21,573 nucleotides of DNA, taken from an uncultured Polaromonas sp. (GTDB lineage Bacteria; Pseudomonadota; Gammaproteobacteria; Burkholderiales; Burkholderiaceae). The stretch lies in assembly GCA_946479075.1 (NCBI GenBank), contig CAMLDT010000037.1:1-21573 (forward strand). The letters are read 5' to 3'. Shown piece by piece: positions 15,163 to 21,573 of this stretch (within the stretch, counting starts at the first letter, position 1; the number at the start of each line of letters is the position of its first letter). The position numbers and the translations under genes are program-made. Under the pieces are notes generated by a model. That model was given only the letters and a program-made list of their open reading frames with translations. It ran no database searches and was not told the origin of the DNA.

Positions 15163-15780
15163 TCAGGGACGCTTGCTGATGACCTCGTCCACAACGCCAT
15201 AAGCCTTGGCCTCGTCGGCGAACATGAAATAGTCTCGCTCGGTGTCACGCTCGATCTTTTCGATGGTCTGGCCGGTGTTGTTGGCCAGAATGCGGTTGAG
15301 CTGTTCGCGCGTCTTGAGGATATCGCGGGCATGGATTTCAATGTCCGTGGCCTGGCCCTGGGCGCCGCCAGAAGGCTGGTGAATCATCACACGCGAATTG
15401 GGCAGCGAAAAGCGCTTGCCCTTGGTGCCGGCGGCCAGCAGGAAAGCACCCATGCTGGCAGCCATGCCGGTGCACAGCGTGGAAACGTCGGGCTTGATGA
15501 ACTGCATGGTGTCGTAAATCGCCATGCCGGCCGTGACCGAGCCGCCGGGCGAGTTGATGTAGAAGGAAATGTCCTTGTCGGGGTTCTCGCTCTCCAGGAA
15601 GAGCAGCTGCGCCACCACCAGGTTGGCGGTCTGGTCGTTGACCGGGCCCACCAGAAAAATCACGCGCTCTTTCAGCAGCCGCGAATAAATGTCATAGGAC
15701 CGCTCACCGCGGCCAGACTGCTCGATCACCATCGGCACCATGCCGAGGCCCTGAATTTCCTGTGCGCTGTTGTAAATCAT
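15163..15780 (-). CDS. clpP: ClpP serine protease subunit
   Basis: Barrel-shaped tetradecameric protease that degrades substrates delivered by ClpX or ClpA. It has 205 residues from the ATG at 15780, chosen because GGAG lies 5 nt upstream. An upstream in-frame ATG at 15813 would add 11 residues and lacks a site. The catalytic triad is Ser109 (MAASMGAF), His134 ([10 protein letters not shown]) and Asp183 (RDTERD), with spacings of 25 and 49 equal to E. coli S97-H122-D171. The N-terminal [20 protein letters not shown] is typical. It lies between tig and clpX, with a sigma-32-like promoter candidate just upstream and a strong terminator just downstream. Confidence 0.97.
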   Translation of the reverse strand: MIYNSAQEIQGLGMVPMVIEQSGRGERSYDIYSRLLKERVIFLVGPVNDQTANLVVAQLLFLESENPDKDISFYINSPGGSVTAGMAIYDTMQFIKPDVSTLCTGMAASMGAFLLAAGTKGKRFSLPNSRVMIHQPSGGAQGQATDIEIHARDILKTREQLNRILANNTGQTIEKIERDTERDYFMFADEAKAYGVVDEVISKRP

Positions 15781-15817
15781 GTGTTCTCCGATGTGTGAGG
15801 CTACTTTACCCAAAAAT

Positions 15818-15849
15818 AAATGGGGCTTGAAGCCGTAGCCGCAAGCCCC
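15818..15849 (-). promoter_or_regulatory. Sigma-32-like promoter of clpP coinciding with a hairpin
   Basis: On the minus strand, CTTGCGG (15839-15845), a 13-nt spacer and a perfect CCCCATTT (15818-15825) fit the sigma-32 consensus, with the same spacing as the lon promoter in this window. The CTTG core is intact and the rest of the -35 is off consensus. The same bases form an 8-bp hairpin GGGGCTTG/CAAGCCCC (15822-15849) followed by ATTTATTTTT, so it may instead, or also, terminate tig transcripts. Confidence 0.6.
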
Positions 15850-15895
15850 TGTTCCGAAAATTTGGCCCGCGCTTGCGCGCAGGCTGCCGGAAGGT

Positions 15896-17206
15896 TCAGT
15901 TCTGTGCCATCAGTTCGTCGAAAGCCACGGTTTTTTCAACCACCTTGGCTTTGCCCATCACAAAATCGGTGACATTGTTTTCAATCACCACCGACTCGAC
16001 TTCGGCCATGCGTTTTTCGTCGCCGAAGTACCAGCGCACCACATCCTCGGGTTTTTCGTAGCTGGACGCCAGTTCCTGCACATGAGCCTTGACCTGCTCG
16101 TTGGTCGGGAACAGGTTGTTGGCGCGGGTCAGTTCGGCCACGACCAGGCCGAGGCGCACGCGCTTTTCGGCTTGCGGGCGGAAGATGTCGTCGGGAATGG
16201 GCGCCTTGTCCGCGTCCTTGATGCCGCGTTGCTTGAGATCGGCTCGCGCACTTTCGACCATGCGCTGCAGTTCGGCCTGCACGATGGACTGGGGGACATC
16301 CAGCTCGGCATTGGCAACCAGTGCGTCCATCACGGCGTTTTTGTTGCGTGCCAGCAGGCGGAACTTGACTTCGCGCTCCAGGTTTTTCTTGATGTCGGCA
16401 CGCAGGCCCTCGACGCTGGCGTCGGCGATACCGAGGGACTTGGCCAGCGCCTCGTTGACTTCAGGCAGGTGGGCGGCTTCGATTTTTTTGACCGTCACCA
16501 GGAAGTCGGCCTGCTTGCCGGCCACATCCTTGCCGTGGTAGTCGGCAGGAAAGCTCAGTGGGAAGGTCTTGCTCTCGCCGCTTTTCATGCCGCGCACGGC
16601 ATCTTCAAATTCCTTGAGCATCTGGCCTTCGCCGACCAGGAACTGGAAGTCTTCAGCCTTGCCGCCGGCAAAAGGCTCGCCGTCGATCTTGCCTTCGAAA
16701 TCGATGGTGGCACGGTCGCCGTCCTGGGCAGCGGCGTCCATCGCGCGCTGGGCGAAGGTGCGACGCTGCTTGCGCAGGATGTCCAGGGTCTTGTCGATGG
16801 CCTCGTCGCTGACTTCGGAAGTCAGTTTTTCGACTTCGGCGTTAGCCAGGTCGTTGATCTTGACTTCGGGATACACCTCAAACACCGCATCAAAGGCCAA
16901 CTCACCCTCGGGCGCGCCTTCCTTTTCGCTGATACGCGGCTGGCCGGCCACACGCAGCTTGGCCTCGTTGGCGGCCTGCGAGAAAGCCTCGCCGACCTTG
17001 TCGTTCATGACTTCGTAATGCACCGAGTAGCCGTAACGCTGGGCCACCACATTCATGGGGACCTTGCCGGGACGGAAGCCGTCCATCTTGACCGTGCGGG
17101 CCATGCGCTTGAGGCGGGAGTCAACTTCAGACTGGATGGCGCTGACCGGCAGGGTCAGGGTCATCTTGCGTTCCAGCTTTTCAAGGGTTTCAACAGTCAC
17201 GGCCAT
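15896..17206 (-). CDS. tig: Trigger factor (ribosome-associated chaperone and prolyl isomerase)
   Basis: Binds the ribosome at the tunnel exit and shields nascent chains. It has 436 residues (E. coli 432). The ribosome-binding signature GFRPGKVP is at 43-50. The FKBP-type isomerase domain is about 155-245 ([30 protein letters not shown]), followed by the helical C-terminal chaperone domain. The ATG at 17206 has AGGAG 6 nt upstream. It lies 84 bp downstream of tRNA-Leu(UAG) on the same strand. The gap to clpP is 115 bp and contains the hairpin/promoter element at 15818-15849 plus a smaller GC-rich hairpin near 15867-15887. Confidence 0.97.
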   Translation of the reverse strand: MAVTVETLEKLERKMTLTLPVSAIQSEVDSRLKRMARTVKMDGFRPGKVPMNVVAQRYGYSVHYEVMNDKVGEAFSQAANEAKLRVAGQPRISEKEGAPEGELAFDAVFEVYPEVKINDLANAEVEKLTSEVSDEAIDKTLDILRKQRRTFAQRAMDAAAQDGDRATIDFEGKIDGEPFAGGKAEDFQFLVGEGQMLKEFEDAVRGMKSGESKTFPLSFPADYHGKDVAGKQADFLVTVKKIEAAHLPEVNEALAKSLGIADASVEGLRADIKKNLEREVKFRLLARNKNAVMDALVANAELDVPQSIVQAELQRMVESARADLKQRGIKDADKAPIPDDIFRPQAEKRVRLGLVVAELTRANNLFPTNEQVKAHVQELASSYEKPEDVVRWYFGDEKRMAEVESVVIENNVTDFVMGKAKVVEKTVAFDELMAQN

Positions 17207-17233
17207 GATCTACTCCTAATATCGAGGATGTGT

Positions 17234-17267
17234 AAAAGACGCACGCCTGCGGCAAAGGCCCCGCGGC
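17234..17267 (-). terminator. Possible weak terminator between tRNA-Leu(UAG) and tig
   Basis: On the minus strand GCCGCGG pairs with CCGCAGGC (7 bp with a bulged A) around an 8-nt loop. TTTT follows only after 7 nt. This may reduce but not abolish read-through from the tRNA into tig. Confidence 0.35.
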
Positions 17268-17290
17268 AAACGTCCTGAAAATCTCACTGG

Positions 17291-17377
17291 TGGTGCGCGG
17301 GGGGGGACTCGAACCCCCACATCCTTGCGGACGTCAGGACCTAAACCTGGTGCGTCTACCAATTTCGCCACCCGCGC
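17291..17377 (-). tRNA. tRNA-Leu (anticodon UAG)
   Basis: 87 nt including encoded CCA. Acceptor GCGCGGG pairs with CCCGCGC. The D-arm GCGAAATTGGTAGACGC is nearly identical to E. coli tRNA-Leu. The anticodon loop TTTAGGT gives UAG, reading CUA and its relatives. A long variable arm follows, then a T-arm with GGGGG-TTCGAGT-CCCCC. As in the other leucine tRNA here, pair 27-43 is not Watson-Crick. A possible promoter upstream is TTGACC (17429-17434) with TAAAGT (17404-17409), but the 19-nt spacer is long. Confidence 0.96.
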
Positions 17378-17509
17378 GCCTGAAATAAAAACGGGAATCC
17401 GCAACTTTACGGACCCCCGCCTGAAATCGGTCAACTTTCTATTTTAGCCTGTATCGGCGCCCTTCCCAGCCGCCAGTCAGCCCGGGCCCGCTTTACGCGG
17501 GAAGCACAC

Positions 17510-17542
17510 CCGGGGTTTCGCGTTTCACGCGAAACCATGCGG
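17510..17542 (-). repeat. 33-bp direct repeat, distal copy, past the end of the second RND gene
   Basis: Matches 17586-17618 at 31 of 33 positions with a 76-bp offset. It contains a perfect 9-bp hairpin (GGTTTCGCG with CGCGAAACC, loop TTTCA or its complement). Read on the minus strand it would encode AWFRVKRETPGVLPA and stop, a variant of the RND gene's own last residues, but in a different frame from the gene. With a nearby CCCGC/GCGGG stem (about 17488-17502) it is the main structure in the 197-bp gap before tRNA-Leu(UAG). Confidence 0.8.
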
Positions 17543-17574
17543 GTCTGGCGCTGCGCGCCGGCCCGCTGGGCGGA

Positions 17575-20500
17575 TTATTGAAACGCCGGTGTTTCCCGTT
17601 TCACGCGAAACCATGCGGCGTACATCGCCGGCAGGGCCAGCAGCGTCAGCACGGTGGCCACGATCAGGCCGCCCATGATGGCCACGGCCATCGGCCCCCA
17701 GAACACGCTGCGTGACAGCGGAATCATGGCCAGCACGGCGGCAGCGGCGGTCAGCACGATGGGGCGCAGCCGGCGCACGGCCGACTCGACAATCGCGTCC
17801 CAAGCCGGAACACCGGCTGCCCGGTCCTGCTCGATCTGGTCGATCAGAATCACCGAGTTTCGGATAATCATTCCGAACAACGCAATCACACCTAACAGCG
17901 CGACAAAACCGAATGGCCTGTTTAGCAGCAGAAGGGCTCCGGCTACGCCCGCGATGCCCATAAAGCCCGTGAGAAAGGCGAGGATCGAACGGCTGAAGCT
18001 ATGCAGCTGCAGCATCAGCAGGGTTAGCACGATAAACAGCGCGACCGGCAAGCCGGCGCCAATCGAGGACGAGCCCTTGCTGCTTTCTTCCACCGCGCCC
18101 GCGACTTCAATGCGGTAGCCGCTCATGCCGTTCTGGTGCCACTTGGCCTCGATGGCTTTCAGGCCCGGCAGCAGCTCAGCCGTCACGGTCGCGCCCTGCA
18201 GGCCTTCGACGATGTCGCCCTGCACAGTGATCGCGTAGTCGCGGTTCTCCCGCCACATCACGCCCGGCTCCCAGGTGAACACCGGTTTGGCGATCTGCGT
18301 CAGCGGGATAGCCTTGCCCGAGGCTGTCGGCAGATAGGCGTTGCCCAGATCGGTGATGGCGTTGCGCTCGTCCAGCGGCTGGCGCAACACGATGTCGATC
18401 AGTTTGTCACCCTCGCGGAACTGCCCGACGGTGCTGCCGGCGAGAATGGTTTTGGACGCCTGCGCAATCGACTGGCTGGTCACGCCCAGCGCGCGCGCCT
18501 TGGACTGGTCCACTTCCAGGCGCAACACCTTGACCGACTCGTTCCAGTTGTCGTTGACACCGCGGGTGTTGGCGCTTTCGCGCATCGCGGCCTTGACCTC
18601 GTCGGCGCGTTCGCGCAGCACCAGCGGATCGGTGCCGACCACGCGGAACTGCACCGGGTAAGGCACGGGCGGGCCGTTGGGCAGCAGCTTGATGCGGCCG
18701 CGCACCTCCGGGAACTCCTGGGCCAGCAGCGCCGGCAGCTTGATGCGCAGCGATTCGCGCACCTTCAGGTCTTTGGGCAAGACGATGAACTGCGACACAT
18801 TGCTCTGCGGGAAGACCTGGTCCAGCGGCAGGTAAAAACGCGGCACGCCGGAGCCGACCCAGGTGCTGACGGATTTCACACCGTTCTCCTGGAGCAGACG
18901 TGCCTCCACCCGTTTGGCCGTCAGTTCATTGGCAGCAAACGAGGTGCCTTCGGGAAACCAGATATCCACCATGATCTCGGGGCGGCTGGAATCCGGAAAG
19001 AACTGCTGCTGCACCTTGCCCATGCCGACAATACCCAGCGCAAAAAACAATATCGTCGCGCCGATGGTGATCCAGCGGTACTCGACGCACCAGTTCACCG
19101 CGCGGCGGAAGGTCTTGTAAAACGGCGTGTCGAAGTGCTCCTGGTGGCCCGCGGCAGCGCCTTCCGGCAGCGGCCTGGCCTTGAGCAGCAGTGTGCCCAG
19201 GTAAGGCACAAAATACACGGACACGACCCAGCTCAGCACCAGCGCAATCACCGTCACCGCAAAAATCGCAAAGGTGTACTCGCCCACGGTCGATTTGGCC
19301 AGGCCAATGGGCAAAAATCCCACCGCCGTGATCAGCGTGCCCGTCAACATGGGCATGGCGGTGATCTCGTAGGCAAAGGTCGCAGCGCGCACCTTGTCGT
19401 AGCCCTCCTCCATCTTGCGCACCATCATCTCGACCGCAATGATGGCGTCGTCCACCAACAGGCCCAGCGCAATGATCAGCGAGCCCAGCGATATCTTGTG
19501 CAGGCCAATGCCGAAATAATTCATCGCCAGGAAAGTCACCGCCAGCACCAGCGGAATGGTGATGCCCACCACCAGGCCCGGCCGCATGTCGATGTAATAA
19601 CGCTTCCACAGCGGGTGTTGACCCGGCCGCCGGTGGAAACCCAGCGCGATGAAACTCACCGCCAGCACGATCACCACGGCCTCGATCAGCACGCGCACAA
19701 ATTCATTGACGGAAGTGGCCACCGCCGTCGGCTGGTCCTGGATCTGCACCAGCTCGATGCCGGCGGGCAGGTTCGCACTGATGCCCTCGGTCGCGCCCTT
19801 CAGGGCCTTGCCCAGCGCAATGATGTCGCCACCCTTGGCCATGGACACCCCCAGCGCGATCACTTCGCGGCCTTGGTGGCGCACCTTGACCGCCGGCGGA
19901 TCGACGTAGCCGCGCTTGATCTCGGCGATGTCCCCCAGTCGCAGCTGGTTGCCTGAATTGCCGCGTATCGGCATGGCACGGAGTTGCTCGATGGCTTCAA
20001 ACTGCCCGGCCACACGCACCTGCACCACGTCCAGCGGTGTCTGGATGGCGCCGGCGGATTCGACCGCGTTCTGCTGGCCGAGCTGGTTCAGCACCTGGTT
20101 GAAGTCCAGCCCGAGCTGGGCCAGGCGTTTTTGCGAAATCTCGATGAACAGTTTTTCATCCTGCACGCCAAACTGCTCGACCTTGGCGACATCGGGCACG
20201 CGCAGCAGGCGCTGACGCACGTCGTCGGCAAAGGTCTTGAGCTCGGCATAACTGAAACCATCGGCCTGCAGCGCGTAGATCACACCATAAACGTCGCCGA
20301 AATCGTCGTTAAAAAACGGCCCTTGCACGCCGGCCGGCAGCGTGTAACGCATGTCGCCGATCTTTTTGCGCACCGCGTACCAGACACCGGCCACGTCGGA
20401 CGCTTTGGACGAATCCTTGATCTGGAAAATGATCTGCGACTCGCCCGGCTTGGAATAGCTGCGGATCTTGTCGGCGTAAGGCACTTCCTGCAGCGTGCGC

Positions 20501-20730
20501 TCCAGCTTGTCAGTCACCTGCTCGGCCACCTGCTGCGCCGTGGCGCCCGGCCAGTAGGTGCGCACCACCATCGCGCGAAAGGTAAAAGGCGGGTCCTCGT
20601 CCTGCCCGAGCTGGAAGTAGGACGCAAAACCCAGCAGCATCAGCACCACCATCAGGTAACGCGTCAGCGCCGGATGATCCAGCGCCCATTTGGACAGGTT
20701 GAAACTGTCTTTTGCTTGTTCGGGGTTCAT
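17575..20730 (-). CDS. RND efflux pump, inner-membrane subunit, divergent subfamily
   Basis: Proton-driven RND transporter of 1051 residues, within the AcrB/AcrD/AcrF superfamily but clearly different from the other pump in this window. The N-terminus is MNPEQAKDSFNLSKWALDHP, then DEDPPFTFRAMVVRTYWPGA. The TM4 aspartates are D427 and D428 (GLLVDDAIIAVEMM). In TM10 the position of AcrB Lys940 is Arg957 (GMIIRNSVILIDQI). A loop insertion HRRPGQHPLWKRYYID lies at about 366-381, before TM3. The sequence reminds me of the TriC/MexK branch. ATG 20730 lies 7 nt after the adaptor stop, with GAGG overlapping that TGA, so translation is coupled. No outer-membrane gene follows; downstream are a direct repeat and tRNA-Leu. 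Substrates unknown. Confidence 0.92.
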   Translation of the reverse strand: MNPEQAKDSFNLSKWALDHPALTRYLMVVLMLLGFASYFQLGQDEDPPFTFRAMVVRTYWPGATAQQVAEQVTDKLERTLQEVPYADKIRSYSKPGESQIIFQIKDSSKASDVAGVWYAVRKKIGDMRYTLPAGVQGPFFNDDFGDVYGVIYALQADGFSYAELKTFADDVRQRLLRVPDVAKVEQFGVQDEKLFIEISQKRLAQLGLDFNQVLNQLGQQNAVESAGAIQTPLDVVQVRVAGQFEAIEQLRAMPIRGNSGNQLRLGDIAEIKRGYVDPPAVKVRHQGREVIALGVSMAKGGDIIALGKALKGATEGISANLPAGIELVQIQDQPTAVATSVNEFVRVLIEAVVIVLAVSFIALGFHRRPGQHPLWKRYYIDMRPGLVVGITIPLVLAVTFLAMNYFGIGLHKISLGSLIIALGLLVDDAIIAVEMMVRKMEEGYDKVRAATFAYEITAMPMLTGTLITAVGFLPIGLAKSTVGEYTFAIFAVTVIALVLSWVVSVYFVPYLGTLLLKARPLPEGAAAGHQEHFDTPFYKTFRRAVNWCVEYRWITIGATILFFALGIVGMGKVQQQFFPDSSRPEIMVDIWFPEGTSFAANELTAKRVEARLLQENGVKSVSTWVGSGVPRFYLPLDQVFPQSNVSQFIVLPKDLKVRESLRIKLPALLAQEFPEVRGRIKLLPNGPPVPYPVQFRVVGTDPLVLRERADEVKAAMRESANTRGVNDNWNESVKVLRLEVDQSKARALGVTSQSIAQASKTILAGSTVGQFREGDKLIDIVLRQPLDERNAITDLGNAYLPTASGKAIPLTQIAKPVFTWEPGVMWRENRDYAITVQGDIVEGLQGATVTAELLPGLKAIEAKWHQNGMSGYRIEVAGAVEESSKGSSSIGAGLPVALFIVLTLLMLQLHSFSRSILAFLTGFMGIAGVAGALLLLNRPFGFVALLGVIALFGMIIRNSVILIDQIEQDRAAGVPAWDAIVESAVRRLRPIVLTAAAAVLAMIPLSRSVFWGPMAVAIMGGLIVATVLTLLALPAMYAAWFRVKRETPAFQ
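17586..17618 (-). repeat. 33-bp direct repeat, genic copy, last codons of the second RND gene
   Basis: Encodes AWFRVKRETP at the C-terminus of the second RND pump. Its partner is 17510-17542, 76 bp downstream in the direction of transcription. The palindrome seen in the distal copy has one mismatch here. Confidence 0.8.
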
Positions 20731-20737
20731 GCCTGCC

Positions 20738-21573
20738 TCACTTCGCAGGCGCTGCAGCAGGCGTGGCGGCCGCAGCGGGCGCAGTGGACGCTATCGGATT
20801 GATAGCTGTCTGCGCAGTCTGGACGGGGGCTACAGCCACTTTTGGCTGATAAATGGTGACCTTCTGGCCGGGTGAGAGCACATGCACCCCGGCACTGACC
20901 ACCAGCATGCCGGGCTGCAGGCCAGCGGCAATCACGGCCTCGTTACCGTCGGCAGTGGCGATCTGGATGGTTTGCGACCTGACCGTCATGCTCGCCTTGT
21001 CAAGCACCCAGACCGCGCTGCTTTTGCCGTCCTGGCGCAGCGCACTGGTCGGCAGCTTGATGACCTGTACGCCGGCCGCGCCCAGCCCCTGCGGCTGGAC
21101 ATAGGCCGTGGCGCCCAGCACCGGGGAGTCCTGGGTGTCGAGTGCCACTTTGACGGGATAGGTCCGTGTGGCCGGGTCGGCGCTGGCGGAAACCTCGCGC
21201 ACTTTGCCGCTGAGTTCAAGCGCCTGCGACCACACCCGCACTTTCACCGGCATGCCCACCTTGATGGCGGCAACCTTGTCTTCCGGGACCGAGAACACCA
21301 CGTCGCGCGGGCCATCGGCGGCAATGCGCAGCACCGGCGTTCCGGCGGTCACCACCTGGCCGGCTTCCGCATCCACGGCGGTGACCACGCCCGACACGTC
21401 GGCCACCAGCGCCGCATAGTTGGCCTGGTTGCCCTGCACCGCCAGTTGCGACTGCGCCTGTTCGAGCTGGGCCTGTGCCGCTTTCAGGGTGGTGTCACGG
21501 CGTTCCAGTTCGGCGCCACTGATGAAGTTCTGGTCTTTCAGTTCCTTGTAGCGCTTGTAGTCTGCGGCAGCCA
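20738..21573 (-). CDS. RND efflux periplasmic adaptor, N-terminus outside the window
   Basis: Membrane-fusion protein of the second pump; 277 C-terminal residues are visible and the frame stays open to the edge. It starts within the alpha-hairpin (YKRYKELKDQNFISGAELERR, seen here as YKRYKELKDQ and NFISGAELERR, then a Gln/Ala-rich helix). The lipoyl half follows with ALVADVSGVVTAVDAEAGQVV, then beta-barrel VRVWSQALELSGKVREVS and a membrane-proximal domain. The last about 35 residues are Ala/Pro/Thr-rich and partly encoded by copy 2 of the 65-bp dispersed repeat. An internal ATG or GTG at 21439 should not be taken as the start. If the pump is of TriABC type, a second adaptor may lie upstream, outside this window. 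Confidence 0.9.
   Translation of the reverse strand, partial: AAADYKRYKELKDQNFISGAELERRDTTLKAAQAQLEQAQSQLAVQGNQANYAALVADVSGVVTAVDAEAGQVVTAGTPVLRIAADGPRDVVFSVPEDKVAAIKVGMPVKVRVWSQALELSGKVREVSASADPATRTYPVKVALDTQDSPVLGATAYVQPQGLGAAGVQVIKLPTSALRQDGKSSAVWVLDKASMTVRSQTIQIATADGNEAVIAAGLQPGMLVVSAGVHVLSPGQKVTIYQPKVAVAPVQTAQTAINPIASTAPAAAATPAAAPAK
20790..20854 (+). repeat. 65-bp dispersed repeat, copy 2, inside the second adaptor gene
   Basis: Aligns without gaps to 2016-2080. It starts GCTATCGGATTGATAG, an imperfect palindrome (CTATC with GATAG), and shares ATTGATAGCTG, TGCGC, ACGGGGGCTA and TTTTGGCT with copy 1. Here it is antisense to the host gene. On the minus strand it is read as YQPKVAVAPVQTAQTAINPI near the C-terminus of the adaptor, next to an Ala/Pro tail where extra sequence should be tolerated. 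Confidence 0.6.

Noticed and set aside
17525..17803. Small minus-strand frame spanning the end of the second RND gene and the repeat
   Set aside because: Out of frame with the RND gene, mostly overlapped by it, Arg/Ala-rich composition, no start signal.
18136..19956. Plus-strand open frame of about 600 codons opposite the second RND pump
   Set aside because: Length is explained by high GC and few stop codons; no motif, and the opposite frame is a full RND pump.

Overview
The window is a GC-rich chromosomal segment that looks like a Burkholderiales bacterium, most likely Comamonadaceae (Polaromonas/Rhodoferax/Acidovorax-like). The reasons are the protein sequences (Burkholderiales-type class I fumarase, Lon with an Ala-rich tail), the tig-clpP-clpX-lon order, and short dispersed repeats of a kind I remember from that family. 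The placement is from memory, not from a search. Most of the content is core or efflux genes. I see no phage, insertion sequence, CRISPR array or defence island.

Layout. 1-2369 (+): 3' part of a class I fumarase, then murI (glutamate racemase) 3 nt later. 2512-3156 (+): a cyanide-insensitive alternative oxidase, whose stop codon overlaps that of the convergent efflux operon. 3153-9075 (-): a complete tripartite RND pump, transcribed periplasmic adaptor > inner-membrane RND pump > outer-membrane lipoprotein. It is divergent from a TetR/AcrR-type repressor (9246-9872, +), with a near-perfect AcrR-type operator between them. 9899-10534 (-): a conserved-looking protein of unknown function. 10635-11059 (-): three tRNA genes in the order Gly(GCC) > Cys(GCA) > Leu(UAA), separated by hairpin terminators. 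11125-17206 (-): the proteostasis cluster tig > clpP > clpX > lon. 17291-17377 (-): tRNA-Leu(UAG). 17575-21573 (-): a second RND pump with a 5'-truncated adaptor.

The proteostasis block is coherent. Trigger factor catches nascent chains, ClpXP and Lon degrade damaged or regulatory proteins, and two sigma-32-like promoters with the same 13-nt spacer lie before clpP and lon. A strong terminator separates clpP from clpX. The first pump is a self-contained drug-efflux module whose repressor probably senses substrates. The second is a different RND subfamily (Arg instead of Lys in the proton-relay helix) with no outer-membrane partner visible here.

The least ordinary signals are small. A 65-bp element aligns without gaps between murI and the second adaptor gene, and is translated in both. 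A 33-bp direct repeat (31/33 identical, 76-bp offset) duplicates the last codons of the second RND gene just past its stop. The clpP promoter candidate coincides with a perfect 8-bp hairpin. I found no convincing undescribed multi-gene system.
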